NCBI GenBank assembly: GCA_942493385.1
Contig: OW818699.1
Coordinates: 806,001-870,000, forward strand
Length of the DNA: 64,000 nucleotides
Direction of reading: 5' to 3'
DNA from: UBA8389 sp942493385
Lineage (GTDB): Bacteria; Bacteroidota; Bacteroidia; Bacteroidales; UBA1402
The notes under the pieces are model-generated. The model saw nothing but the letters and a program-made list of their open reading frames with translations, searched no databases and was not told the origin of the DNA. Of the stretch, positions 1 to 9,467 are shown piece after piece. The translations under genes were made by a program, and so were the position numbers. The first letter of the stretch is position 1; each line of letters opens with the position of its first letter.

Positions 1-420
1 TGCTGCTTTACCATCATACAAAGACTGTAATGCAGTTTTAACGGTTGCATCAACAAGACTAGTACCGGTCAATAAAGTTTTGGTAGCAATCAACGTGGTG
101 TTGAACGTATTATACGCTTTAGTTGCTGTATTGGTCTTAACAATGGTATCATTCGAACTTGCCAAGGACACAAATAATGCCAAACCATTATCATACAAGG
201 TCTGCAATTTAGGTTTAATGACGTCAGAAGTTGAAGCGTTAAGCGCCGTTTGAGTAGCAACCAACGTGGGTCCCAAAAGCAGATAATTGTTCAGTGACGT
301 ATTGTACTTATCGATGGTGTCCTTTGTGCTCGTACTAGCCAAAAGTATAGCTAAGTCTGCATCATACAATTGCTGCAACCTAGGTTTAATTACTGCATGA
401 GTAGATGCGGTAATCGCAGC
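1..420 (-). repeat. In-frame tandem repeats, about 57-58 codons each
   Basis: Three successive units of the partial secreted protein align: HAVIKPRLQQLYD, SDVIKPKLQTLYD and DATVKTALQSLYD, starting near 409, 238 and 64 on the minus strand. Spacing is about 171-174 bp. The third unit runs off the window, so the true number is unknown. The pattern is that of a helical stalk built by intragenic duplication. Confidence 0.7.
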
Positions 421-2193
421 TGCAGTAGTAGTAAACAGCGTTTTGTTCAAGGCTTTGTAAGAAACCATAGCAGCTTCTAACAAAATGCGGTGCGCTTTCA
501 ATGTGGCGTAGTTGTTCAACAAAGCAATACTATCGTTTCCGAGCAGCAACGATGCACTTTGTGCTTTTAAAGGTGTTGTAATGGGGATATAACCCTTTGG
601 CAAAGAGTCTTGATTCATGGCATTCACCATGACCAACTCATCGTTGATCAGTACCTTATAATCGGCTACATCGGGGTTTGCCTTTCCAAAACCAATAATC
701 TGAGCCTCAAGAATTCCAGTTGCTACGGTACCAGCCATGGTAATGCGAATTTTGTTGGTTTTGATAGCCAAAGGCACCTTATTCCATTTATTAACAGCCG
801 TATCGTTAGAAGAAGCCAAAACCCATGCGCCGTTTTGATTGTATTCCAATTTTGACCATAATGGTTGAGTGATACCTCCACCACTAGGAGTGCCACCGTC
901 ATACCACCAATAAATATTAAAATTAGTCAAGTTCATGTAGTTAGGCCATTCAAATTGTACCCAGTTTGTTTTTCCATTGCTTCCATCCCAGTTACCATAT
1001 GCCATACCATTCTTGTCTCTAGAATCTTTGGGTTCATAACCATCTTTAAGCCCGGCCATATTTTCCCAACTTGAAATATACGAAGTGGTGATGGTGGCTT
1101 TAAGAACAAGGTTTTCTGGAACTCTGCCAATACTGTAGACGTCAATAGCATTAGCTAGAGATGTGTAAGCGGCATTAAAATCTGCATTCAAAGCGTTCGG
1201 TGCAAACAATACATTAGCAGCTATTTCGTATTGGGCATCTAATAGATCCCTTCCGGAGAATCCACCCCAAGCAGCCACTAATTTTTCATACTCTTGAATT
1301 TTAGATACAAGTTTGAGGTAGGTTGTTTTCGCAAGCTTCATTGCAGCGTTGAAATCAGTGATGTTGATCAAACACAAGTCAAGAGAATCTTGGTTTGTCT
1401 GTGAAGCAATTGTTGCATTACCCCATGCAATTTTATCTGTAACCATTTGAGCATAACCTCCGGGGATGGTGTCCGTGCGGATTGCAGAAACTAAATCTAC
1501 TTGTGCTTGAATCTGCGTTTTCGTGTAAAGAACATCATCAGCAATAAAATTCATCTTGAAATTGTCCACTTTGAAATTTCCATTCTTTCCAATGGCTTTT
1601 AATTGTGGGGCAATCGCACTTAATGTACCGTTGGTGCGTATTCCAAATGCAAGCGAATCACCTGCAAGGACCTTGATTTTTAATTTCATTTCACGGTAGG
1701 GGCCATTACCATTACCATCATCAGGATAACCTTGATAGAAGGCTTTTTCACCATCGATCGTGTCGAGAGATTCTGATTGATAATACAACGATTTGGTACC
1801 CCCTGAAGTAGAAGTTACAAATAACCGTTGAGTCGTGTACTCCAGTTTCGTAGTTGTCAAAACACAACTGATGGTGTACGTTCCGGCCGGTAGCCCTTTT
1901 ACGGTCTGTGAAATTTCAAAATCACCGACACTTCCAGGAGACCAAAGTCCAAAGACATTAAGTCCTTGAGGCGGTGTAACTCCATCATTTTGATTTAGAA
2001 AAGCATCCCCCAAATTTTCTGCGGAGATATTCCATCCATTAATCACCACAGTTGCATCGTGGAAGAAGCTAGGACCTTCCTCGAAGCCGGGATTTTTAAG
2101 ATAAGTTGCGGTCACATCCTGCTGCGCATACACAGCTAGGGGCACGATCATTGCCATGATCGACATCAGAATCAATCGTAAATGTTTTTTCAT
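1..2193 (-). CDS. Secreted multidomain protein, C-terminus cut by window edge
   Basis: The reading frame is open from the ATG at 2193 to base 1, giving 731 codons without a stop. The N-terminus is a typical signal peptide (MKKHLRLILMSIMAMIVPLA..., cleavage near AYAQ-like VYAQ). Residues about 25-200 look like a beta-sandwich carbohydrate-binding domain (NPGFEEGP, LPAGTYTIS). A helical stretch follows, then a discoidin (F5/8 C)-like region with the motif NIYWWYDGG near residue 429, of the kind appended to Bacteroidota pectin and arabinan enzymes. From about residue 590 the chain becomes tandem helical repeats of 57-58 residues (consensus xxVIKPxLQxLYDxxLA), resembling FIVAR-type spacers. No catalytic domain is visible in the part present; one may lie beyond the edge. 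Its position next to pectate lyases suggests a pectin-binding or pectin-degrading surface protein, which is inference. Confidence 0.75.
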   Translation of the reverse strand, partial: MKKHLRLILMSIMAMIVPLAVYAQQDVTATYLKNPGFEEGPSFFHDATVVINGWNISAENLGDAFLNQNDGVTPPQGLNVFGLWSPGSVGDFEISQTVKGLPAGTYTISCVLTTTKLEYTTQRLFVTSTSGGTKSLYYQSESLDTIDGEKAFYQGYPDDGNGNGPYREMKLKIKVLAGDSLAFGIRTNGTLSAIAPQLKAIGKNGNFKVDNFKMNFIADDVLYTKTQIQAQVDLVSAIRTDTIPGGYAQMVTDKIAWGNATIASQTNQDSLDLCLINITDFNAAMKLAKTTYLKLVSKIQEYEKLVAAWGGFSGRDLLDAQYEIAANVLFAPNALNADFNAAYTSLANAIDVYSIGRVPENLVLKATITTSYISSWENMAGLKDGYEPKDSRDKNGMAYGNWDGSNGKTNWVQFEWPNYMNLTNFNIYWWYDGGTPSGGGITQPLWSKLEYNQNGAWVLASSNDTAVNKWNKVPLAIKTNKIRITMAGTVATGILEAQIIGFGKANPDVADYKVLINDELVMVNAMNQDSLPKGYIPITTPLKAQSASLLLGNDSIALLNNYATLKAHRILLEAAMVSYKALNKTLFTTTAAAITASTHAVIKPRLQQLYDADLAILLASTSTKDTIDKYNTSLNNYLLLGPTLVATQTALNASTSDVIKPKLQTLYDNGLALFVSLASSNDTIVKTNTATKAYNTFNTTLIATKTLLTGTSLVDATVKTALQSLYDGKAA

Positions 2194-2328
2194 TTTTTTT
2201 TAGTTTAAGATAAATATAGTCCAGTAAAAAAGCTAAAAACTATTTCAGAAATGCAAATAGGACGCTTCACCTCCACTGAGATAAAGGGTTTTGTGAAAGT
2301 CAAAGAAACCATTTCTCTTGTCAAAATC

Positions 2329-2359
2329 ATGCAAGAATTTTATAAAGAAATGCAAGAAT
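2329..2359. promoter_or_regulatory. Two phased direct repeats upstream of the secreted protein
   Basis: ATGCAAGAAT occurs at 2329-2338 and again at 2350-2359, start to start 21 bp, about two helical turns. They lie 136-166 bp upstream of the ATG at 2193. Phased direct repeats suit an AraC/HTCS-type regulator, but no binding protein is shown. Confidence 0.35.
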
Positions 2360-2448
2360 ATTCCAATTAAGGGGATTAACAATTTTGATTTTTAACGCTA
2401 ATGGTCATATCTCACAGATATTCAGATAGTTGATCCCGTTCCATCTTA

Positions 2449-5400
2449 TTAATGCATGTAAATGATCTTTTGAGCAACAGTTTTCTTTGCTGTTTGAATT
2501 TTGACAATATACACTCCATTATTGATAGTTGTTTGGTTCAGATCAATTATTGCTGTATTTTCAACTTGTTTTTGAAGAATAAGCGCTCCCTTCGTGTCAT
2601 AGATGCTAACCTGATAACTTGTTCCGGGTTGCATTTGACCTGGGTTCACATAGAATATTCCATTCGTTGGATTTGGATAAACCTGAATAGGAGCGTCCGA
2701 TGATGCATCTGGAACTAGTGATGTCTGGGATATGAAATCATCCTTGAATGGCGAGCCATCCAGCATTGAGGAGGCAATCCAATAGTCGTATGAATTTGGA
2801 CTTCCAACCGGATTGGTATACATAGAAGTCAATGAAAATCCATCTCCGTCTGCTGTCGTTGGCCAAGGATATGCATCGTCGTAGGTAAATGAAAGAACAG
2901 CCTTATTGGCCCGATTGAACAGAATCACTTCCTCGCCGGAATTTGAAAGGTTTTTTGAGAAATTTCCGGAAGGGTATTGTTTGTATTTCGAGAAAAAGAT
3001 GTTTGGTTTGGAAGCCACTACATAAAACGCTCCAGGTCTCAGTAGTTGTTCATTGGGAAACTGGTAATAAACTGCTGAGTCGAGTTTCAATCCTGACAAG
3101 TCTATGGTTGTAGTCCCCGTATTTTTAAATTCAATGAATTCAAAATCCTGACCATCGATGGTGTCGGTGCCAGCAATGGAATCTAACGGGTGGTAATTCA
3201 ACTCTGTGACTTTAAGTTTGGAATAGTCTTCATTCGCATTGCTGAAAAGAATTGTTTTAAGTGGCCCCCAGACTCCGCTTTTATTGAACCGGGTGTTGAG
3301 CACGGTGGTTTGATTGATGATCTGCGAAACTAAACCTGTGCCGGATTTCGCACCGACAGCAACAGCACCAAGAGGAGCTCTTGGGTCCGTGCCATCCACG
3401 GTGTAATAGATGGTACTTCCCGAAGATTGTAAATCACGCATCCAAATGGTGGTACTTCCTGTAAAACTTTTATAGCGATCAAAGTAGGAGTTACCGTAAA
3501 CAAGAACATCCGGGGCTATCATCGAGGTGTAAAGCCCTTCATCCAACAACTGTTTCTGCAGTATTTCGGTACGCTGGGGAAAAAAAGTCGAGTACATGGA
3601 TGCAGTAAGGTTCAGCCAAGTTTGTTTTGTCAAGTTTGTGTTGTTGCCCCAACGAGCGGACTCGGCAATGACGGCATTATCTATCTGAGCAGCTCTTGAT
3701 CGATAGATACTTGCTGTAGCTTCGGGAGTCAAAAAACCTCCCTTATTCAATTGCTGGTAAGCTCTGTCCATAAACCGTTGCTTATATTCTGGGTTCATCG
3801 ACATCTTGTAATGCAACCATTGTGGGTTGAAACGAATCATCTGGTTGATGCTCATACTTCCATTAGAACCAATATTCACTCGATTTCCTTGTAACGAGCC
3901 TCCATTCACTGCGTTAACAAACATACTGTGTTCGGAATCGTGCGCAAGGAATTTGAACCCCTTTGTTTTATCATTTCGATTGTACAAGGCGTAGAAATTA
4001 TTGGGCATGTCATCCGAGTACCACCACGATACAGGGGCGTCAAAATTGTCCGTATAGAAAATAACCAACATGTAGTCGATCAGGTTGTCAACATCCACCC
4101 ATACCTTTCCATTCGGATCAGGGCTTCCATCAGGTTTTTGCCCCAACAAAGCAAAGTAGTTGGCATTGGCATTAAATCCAACAAGGCACTTATCCCATAA
4201 GGCTGACCAAGTATCCATTATTCCATCGGTTGCCTCATCATAATACGGCCATTGATCCGAATTCGTCTTTATGACATCAAAGTCTTCTGCACTTCCACCC
4301 AAATAGGATTCTGCATAATCGGCTTCAGCCCTTTCATCCGTCTGAAAAAGCCCCCAATACATACCATTCAGATACAAATGATAGTAACGTCCCCTTTTGT
4401 AAGGCTGACCCATTTTCCCCTGAAGGTCTCGGCTGAAAACGTCCGTGATCATAGAATTATAAGTACTACCATCCATGCTCCAAGAGTAGTTTTGTTCACA
4501 TCTCAGGTCAATACAGTCGAATTCATCGGTTCCTTCGGCTCCAAACAATGGATAAAGGAGTTTCTTGGGTCCATATTCCTCTCTGAAGTAGAATCGGAAG
4601 GCATGTTTTGGGTTTCCGGGGCCAGCACTATTAGCACCACGAATACGTAAACCTGCGTTTATCTGAAATTTTTGCACACTGCTTGAATCAATCAATTCTA
4701 CCGAGCAAGGCCGTTCCCAATCAATGCCACTTCCTCTTGCATTCACATAAATCCCAGTTGCTGAGCTGAACAAATTATCCATATCGGTTACTATGGAGAT
4801 GGATGGAATTTGCTTTAGCGCAGCTTCAAAATAAGGTGAATAGGTCGCATTGTTTACAACAGCCTGATCCATTCCATATTTAAGTACCTGACCATTTACG
4901 GATGTAGAAGGCCATACCCCGCCTGGGTAGCTCTGGGTCTTGACTTTATTGAGGAATAGGTACGTGTTTGTAATAGAATTGGAAGGACTATAACCGGTTT
5001 TGACAAGTGAAGCCCTGACCACATATCCTGGAGTTGTGCCTCTACCAAGGGATTGGGTGGGATCTACAGTGATTGTCGTGCTGTTTCCTGCAAGGGTAGC
5101 TGTTTTTGATGTTTTGGGGTCACTACCGTCATACGTATATATAACATTACAGTCGGGAAGGGGCGAAGAGAGCGTCAAGCTAAAGGCATCTTTATAAAAC
5201 CCTGCTTGTTTGCTGAAAACAACGCTGCTGTTGTACGCATAGGTTGGTGTCGGTGGTACCTCTGGTGCAGCTGACATCGAAACATCAAAATGGATGTCGG
5301 AACTGTTCAACGTGAGATTAAGAACCATGACTGCAATGGTATTCGTCCCGTTTATCAATTCCAGATTTGATGCATCGACCAAGAAGTTTTGGTTGGAACC

Positions 5401-5826
5401 GGGATCGTGATTCACTAGCGCCAAGGCAGTATGCGAGAGCACTGCCGGAGTGTTGACGGACAAAGCGGTTTTTCCGTTTATAGTGATGACAAAAGCATCG
5501 TCGTAATTGATTGAAAAAGTAATTTTTTTTAAAAGTTCTGCATTTTGCACATTAAAGGTTGTGCGTAGGTAAAACGTGGAGTAGCCGTTTTGCATATCGG
5601 TCAAAACGGTTCCGCCGGAACCTTTGCCATACCGAAATGGGGCAGGCCCCGTACTCCAGTTCGCTTCGTTGTAGGAAGCAGCCAACAATTCAGCCGGAGT
5701 TGAAGTCGCTGCATTGCCCTTTAAATATTTGAAAGAACTTCCTTGTGCAAAATTGATTTGAGCGCAAAGCTGTTGAAAAAGGGTAATGGAAATAAAAAGG
5801 AACAAAAAACGCATGTAATTTTTCAT
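2449..5826 (-). CDS. Secreted CotH-kinase-family protein with lamin-tail and T9SS domains
   Basis: A 1125-residue protein with an N-terminal signal peptide. Residues about 30-190 form a beta domain. About 200-300 is a chitobiase C-terminal-like (CHB_HEX) repeat with YTYDGSDPKTS, and a second copy near 800 has YYTVDGTDPRAP. The CotH kinase-like core spans about 340-700 (GLRIRGANS, LYLNGMYWGLFQ, FLAHDSEHS). A lamin-tail domain starts near 870 (LKVTELNYHP, EFIEFKNTGT). The last 75 residues are a T9SS type A sorting domain beginning YPNPTNG. CotH homologues in spores are protein kinases; whether secreted Bacteroidota versions phosphorylate anything is unclear. It is divergent from the PL9 gene and could be an accessory cell-surface component of the pectin locus, or an unrelated surface protein. 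Confidence 0.85.
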   Translation of the reverse strand: MKNYMRFLFLFISITLFQQLCAQINFAQGSSFKYLKGNAATSTPAELLAASYNEANWSTGPAPFRYGKGSGGTVLTDMQNGYSTFYLRTTFNVQNAELLKKITFSINYDDAFVITINGKTALSVNTPAVLSHTALALVNHDPGSNQNFLVDASNLELINGTNTIAVMVLNLTLNSSDIHFDVSMSAAPEVPPTPTYAYNSSVVFSKQAGFYKDAFSLTLSSPLPDCNVIYTYDGSDPKTSKTATLAGNSTTITVDPTQSLGRGTTPGYVVRASLVKTGYSPSNSITNTYLFLNKVKTQSYPGGVWPSTSVNGQVLKYGMDQAVVNNATYSPYFEAALKQIPSISIVTDMDNLFSSATGIYVNARGSGIDWERPCSVELIDSSSVQKFQINAGLRIRGANSAGPGNPKHAFRFYFREEYGPKKLLYPLFGAEGTDEFDCIDLRCEQNYSWSMDGSTYNSMITDVFSRDLQGKMGQPYKRGRYYHLYLNGMYWGLFQTDERAEADYAESYLGGSAEDFDVIKTNSDQWPYYDEATDGIMDTWSALWDKCLVGFNANANYFALLGQKPDGSPDPNGKVWVDVDNLIDYMLVIFYTDNFDAPVSWWYSDDMPNNFYALYNRNDKTKGFKFLAHDSEHSMFVNAVNGGSLQGNRVNIGSNGSMSINQMIRFNPQWLHYKMSMNPEYKQRFMDRAYQQLNKGGFLTPEATASIYRSRAAQIDNAVIAESARWGNNTNLTKQTWLNLTASMYSTFFPQRTEILQKQLLDEGLYTSMIAPDVLVYGNSYFDRYKSFTGSTTIWMRDLQSSGSTIYYTVDGTDPRAPLGAVAVGAKSGTGLVSQIINQTTVLNTRFNKSGVWGPLKTILFSNANEDYSKLKVTELNYHPLDSIAGTDTIDGQDFEFIEFKNTGTTTIDLSGLKLDSAVYYQFPNEQLLRPGAFYVVASKPNIFFSKYKQYPSGNFSKNLSNSGEEVILFNRANKAVLSFTYDDAYPWPTTADGDGFSLTSMYTNPVGSPNSYDYWIASSMLDGSPFKDDFISQTSLVPDASSDAPIQVYPNPTNGIFYVNPGQMQPGTSYQVSIYDTKGALILQKQVENTAIIDLNQTTINNGVYIVKIQTAKKTVAQKIIYMH

Positions 5827-5923
5827 CGTTCAGTAAATAGTGTCCTGAATTTAAAGTTTTAATACTTTACCAGGATTGTGCTTTCATACTTCAGAAAAAC
5901 CGGAAACTTCCAGTCGGCAATCG

Positions 5924-5931
5924 CAAATGTA
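5924..5931 (-). promoter_or_regulatory. -7 element of the CotH-family gene
   Basis: TACATTTG on the minus strand matches the Bacteroidota TAnnTTTG consensus exactly. It predicts a 5' untranslated region of about 90 nt before the ATG at 5826. Confidence 0.5.
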
Positions 5932-6093
5932 ATATTATAAACGGAACAGCGTCGTTGTACCAAGGTTTACACTCCTTTTATGTTATTATGTTTTAGCTTT
6001 TTATACGCTATGCGTATTTTTGAAATGACAATTTTGGTCCATTTTTAGTTTTTTCATGCCTGCTTCGGTTTTTACCCCACCTAAAAAAACAAT

Positions 6094-6155
6094 AATTCCC
6101 CGTTGTTTGCTTTTTTTTTCCATAAACTTGCATCACTATTAATAGCAGTGATTAG
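6094..6155 (+). promoter_or_regulatory. Shared pectin-locus promoter module, copy 1 (PL9-PL1 operon)
   Basis: AATTCCC at 6094 and TTGCAT at 6128 are separated by exactly the same distance (34 bp start to start) as in the copies at 9368 and 13483. TTTG at offset 12 is also conserved in all three. Further on, AGCAGTGATTAG resembles AGCACAGATTAG of the other copies and ends at the start codon. This copy is more diverged than the other two. Confidence 0.5.
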
Positions 6156-7625
6156 ATGAATCAACTTTTTTACTCCATTTCCTTGCTCTTTCTTCTTTTT
6201 GTGCCGGTTGCCCAAGCCACAACCTATTACGTTGCGACAGACGGCAATGACTCCAACAACGGCACTTCTCTGTCCACCCCATTTAAAACCATTGCCAAAC
6301 CTTGTGGATTGAGCAACCTGGCAGCTGGAGATCAGATCATCGTCCGAGGAGGTACCTACCCCACAACGTCGACCATCACTCTTTCTAAGGCAGGTACTGC
6401 TAGTTTACCAATTAGCTTGGTGACGAACAATGGTGAACGTGCGTTGATAAATTTCACAGGCATCGCATCTGGTAAGCGTGGTATCGCCCTTACCGGCAGC
6501 TACTGGTATATTAAAGGACTGGATGTCTGCAAGGCAACGGACAATGGTATCAACATTTCAGGAGCCAACAATACGGTCGAATTTTGTACCATGTTCGACA
6601 ATGGAGACTCTGGCATGCAACTTTCTGGCGGAGCCCATGACAACAAAATTCTCAACTGTGATTCCTATTGGAATGCTGATCCCACCGACTATGGAGATGC
6701 AGACGGCTTTGCCTGCAAGATGGATGTGGGAACCAACAACTATTTTTACGGCTGTCGTGCCTGGCTCAATGTGGATGACGGTTGGGACGGATACTTGAGA
6801 GGAGCGGATGATGTGAGCACCATCGTTGAAAATTGCTGGACCTGGAGGAACGGTTATTTCAAAAATGGAACGGATGCAGGATCCAATGCCAATGGAAATG
6901 GCTTCAAAATGGGTGGAAGTGACGATAAATTGCTGAAACATAATTTTACACTCAAAAATTGCATCGCCTTCGACAATAAGGCCAAAGGTTTCGACCAAAA
7001 CAACAACAAAGGGACTATGGTGCTATATAATTGTACTGGTTACCGCAATGTGGGATACGATTTCAGTGTGCCGTCAACTTTACCCGCAGGCAAAACTTGC
7101 ACCATCATCAATTGTGTGGATGTGGTTAAAACGAAAGTCTCACTTGGCAGCTTTGTTTTGCAAACCACCAACAGCTGGTTGTCGCCTTTCACTGTTACGA
7201 ATGACGATTTTGTTTCGTTGGACAGTTTGGGAGTTACTGCTAAAAGAAATTTGGACGGAAGCTTGCCCAAGCTGAATTTTCTGCGACTGAAAGCCGGAAG
7301 TGATTTGATTGACGCTGGAACGAATGTAGGTTTGCCTTACATTGGAAGTGCGCCCGATTTGGGTGCCTATGAACTGGAGTTGCCCTCAGCCCTAAAAACC
7401 ATTACCCAAAACAACGCACCCTACTTCTGTGGTAATCAATTGATATTTCAGGATTTTCCACATAAGTCGGAATGCTTTCTTTTTGACATCCAGGGTAAGC
7501 AACTTCTCCATGCATCACTAAACAATGCTTCAAGGTCGTTAAACTGTGCTCAACTTAATAAGGGTTTGTATGTGGTCGAAATCGCTGGTAATGAGGGCCG
7601 TCAACGCTTTAAACTTATAAAATAA
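6156..7625 (+). CDS. PL9-family pectate lyase, secreted, T9SS-sorted
   Basis: A 489-residue secreted beta-helix protein. A signal peptide (LLFLLFVPVAQA) is followed by a DUF1565-like start (YYVATDGNDSNNGTS). The central parallel beta-helix carries the PL9 hallmarks GDADGFACKM near residue 179 and NVDDGWDGY near residue 204. In PL9 enzymes such Asp clusters bind the catalytic Ca2+ and a nearby Lys abstracts the proton. Residues about 425-489 form a T9SS sorting domain (LFDIQGKQL, LNKGLYVVEI). Expected reaction: eliminative cleavage of polygalacturonate on the cell surface or outside the cell. The PL1 gene follows after 5 bp, so they form an operon. The start at 6156 gives a good signal peptide. 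Family assignment is by motif, not by search. Confidence 0.85.
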   Translation: MNQLFYSISLLFLLFVPVAQATTYYVATDGNDSNNGTSLSTPFKTIAKPCGLSNLAAGDQIIVRGGTYPTTSTITLSKAGTASLPISLVTNNGERALINFTGIASGKRGIALTGSYWYIKGLDVCKATDNGINISGANNTVEFCTMFDNGDSGMQLSGGAHDNKILNCDSYWNADPTDYGDADGFACKMDVGTNNYFYGCRAWLNVDDGWDGYLRGADDVSTIVENCWTWRNGYFKNGTDAGSNANGNGFKMGGSDDKLLKHNFTLKNCIAFDNKAKGFDQNNNKGTMVLYNCTGYRNVGYDFSVPSTLPAGKTCTIINCVDVVKTKVSLGSFVLQTTNSWLSPFTVTNDDFVSLDSLGVTAKRNLDGSLPKLNFLRLKAGSDLIDAGTNVGLPYIGSAPDLGAYELELPSALKTITQNNAPYFCGNQLIFQDFPHKSECFLFDIQGKQLLHASLNNASRSLNCAQLNKGLYVVEIAGNEGRQRFKLIK

Positions 7626-7630
7626 CAACT

Positions 7631-9331
7631 ATGTTCAAACACTGCATGCGAACATTTCTGCTGATTTCATCGATGTTTTTTGCTTCTTTTTTCACTCAGG
7701 CAGTCACAACTGCATTTCCTGGTGCCGAAGGCGGAGGCATGTACGCGACAGGTGGACGTGGCGGTACTGTTTATTATGTCAATACGCTTGCCGATACGAA
7801 TACCGGTAATGCGACTACCCGTGAAGGGACTTTGCGTTGGTGTCTCGGCCAGACTGGCAAACGTACTATTCTATTCAAGGTTTCAGGCATTATTTCATTG
7901 GGTAGCGGCCTTTCCATATCGAAAGGAGATGTGACTATAGCCGGCCAAACGGCTCCTGGTGATGGCATTTGCTTGCGGTATTATCCCACGTACGTTGGAG
8001 CGAACAACGTCATCATTCGTTACATGCGTTTTCGACTTGGGGATACAGCGCAGCAGGAAGACGATGCCATTTGGGGAAGAAATCAAAGCAGCATTCTGTT
8101 GGACCATTGCTCCATGAGCTGGTGTGTGGATGAGTGTGCTTCTTTTTATTCCAATAAGAATTTCACGATGCAATGGTGTTTGTTGGCAGAATCCCTAACA
8201 AATTCAATTCATGGCAAAGGGGCGCATGGATATGGCGGAATTTGGGGTGGTGAAAATGTAACCTTTCACCACAACATGCTGATTCATCACGATAGTCGAA
8301 ACCCTCGCTTCAACGGATGGAAACGTTCGGGATTGAATTACGGATCGTCGGTGGCCGAGGAACGCATGGATTATCGGAACAACGTTGTATACAATTGGGG
8401 AGGCAACAGTACCTATGGGGGTGAAAGTGCCGGAAAATACAATATGGTAAACAATTATTACAAGTATGGACCTGCCACCAGTGCAAAAAGTCGATTGGTT
8501 CAGGCGGATATTGACGCTGGTACGACCATTATCCTTCCTAGGCATGGCAAGTATTACCTTTCAGGCAATCACGTATTTGGTTACGCAAACATCACTGCGG
8601 AAAACAAGCTGGGTTTATACAACAAAACAGGATTCCCATTGGATTCTGTCGTTGTAAACAATCCATACGCATGCAATCCTGTTACCACCCATTCTGCCTT
8701 GAAAGCATTTGAAAAAGTGCTTGCGTATGTTGGCGCTTCTCTAAAACGTGATACGGTAGATGGTCGTCTTGTACAGGAAGCGAAGACGGGAACGTATACC
8801 TATACGGGCAGCAACGGTGGAAAAAACGGTCTTATCGACACACAATCCGATGTGGGTGGCTGGCCAACCTATAATTCAACTTCGGCGCCCATAGACACGG
8901 ATATCGATGGTTTGCCGGATGCCTGGGAAACGGCAAATGGACTGAATCCGAACAGTGCAGCCGATGGCAATGGATTTACGTTGAGTACCGAAGGCTATAC
9001 CAATCTGGAGGTTTATCTGAACAGCTTGGTGGGTGCTATCACCAATCAACAAAATATGGACGCCATCTCTGGTATTCAGGAACATACGACGCTTTCAAGC
9101 AACGAATTGGATGTTGTATACGGTTCTTCCAACCTGAGTTTAAAATCTAATAAGCCTCTGATGCAGATTCAAGTTTTCGGCACCGACGGACATCTTATTG
9201 TAAAAAAGAACGTGTCGGGTGAAACGGAATGGAGCATTCAGACTTCAAGGTTGAACCCCGGATTGTACTTTGTAAAAGTGAATCTGGTTGATAGCTCGAC
9301 TCAAACTTCTAAATTTCTTGTGCTCAATTAG
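7631..9331 (+). CDS. PL1-family pectate lyase, secreted, T9SS-sorted
   Basis: A 566-residue protein with a signal peptide and the PL1 beta-helix from about residue 25 (FPGAEGGGMYATGGRGG, VTIAGQTAPGDGICLR, DHCSMSWCVDE, NVTFHHNMLIHHDSRNPRF). After the lyase domain comes a Ca2+-binding-type segment DTDIDGLPDAWE near residue 421, as in thrombospondin-type-3 or dockerin-like loops. A T9SS C-terminal domain ends in a typical YFVKV...KFLVLN tail. It should cleave homogalacturonan by beta-elimination. It follows the PL9 gene by 5 bp and has no promoter of its own visible. Confidence 0.88.
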   Translation: MFKHCMRTFLLISSMFFASFFTQAVTTAFPGAEGGGMYATGGRGGTVYYVNTLADTNTGNATTREGTLRWCLGQTGKRTILFKVSGIISLGSGLSISKGDVTIAGQTAPGDGICLRYYPTYVGANNVIIRYMRFRLGDTAQQEDDAIWGRNQSSILLDHCSMSWCVDECASFYSNKNFTMQWCLLAESLTNSIHGKGAHGYGGIWGGENVTFHHNMLIHHDSRNPRFNGWKRSGLNYGSSVAEERMDYRNNVVYNWGGNSTYGGESAGKYNMVNNYYKYGPATSAKSRLVQADIDAGTTIILPRHGKYYLSGNHVFGYANITAENKLGLYNKTGFPLDSVVVNNPYACNPVTTHSALKAFEKVLAYVGASLKRDTVDGRLVQEAKTGTYTYTGSNGGKNGLIDTQSDVGGWPTYNSTSAPIDTDIDGLPDAWETANGLNPNSAADGNGFTLSTEGYTNLEVYLNSLVGAITNQQNMDAISGIQEHTTLSSNELDVVYGSSNLSLKSNKPLMQIQVFGTDGHLIVKKNVSGETEWSIQTSRLNPGLYFVKVNLVDSSTQTSKFLVLN

Positions 9332-9342
9332 GCCTGTGTTTT

Positions 9343-9467
9343 TTATTAGTGCTACAATTCGACCAGAAATTCCCTGCTTTTTGTTGAATAAAAGGTTATA
9401 ATTGCATTCTGAAACAGCACAGATTAGCACAGTATAGTTATATGTATTAACCTTGAATTTTTTAATA
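9343..9467 (+). promoter_or_regulatory. Shared pectin-locus promoter/leader, copy 2 (PL1b)
   Basis: The whole interval aligns almost without gaps to 13458-13582 in front of the lipoprotein-SusC-SusD operon. AATTCCC is at 9368, TTTG at 9380 and a -7-like TATAATTG at 9397-9404. Positions 9408-9437 are 30 bases identical to 13523-13552. That block contains AGCACAG twice (9416-9422, 9426-9432), one helical turn apart. If 9397-9404 is the real -7 element, the identical block is transcribed leader; otherwise it is operator DNA. Confidence 0.7.

Larger units (their letters stand above)
5827..6155. promoter_or_regulatory. Divergent intergenic region between CotH-family and PL9 genes
   Basis: This is the only gene-free stretch over 300 bases (329 bp). 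It holds the -7 element of the minus-strand gene at 5924-5931, a perfect inverted repeat ATACGC-TAT-GCGTAT at 6003-6017, and the AATTCCC-N27-TTGCAT module at 6094-6133 that is shared with two other promoters of the locus. No small gene was recognised in it. Confidence 0.6.
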
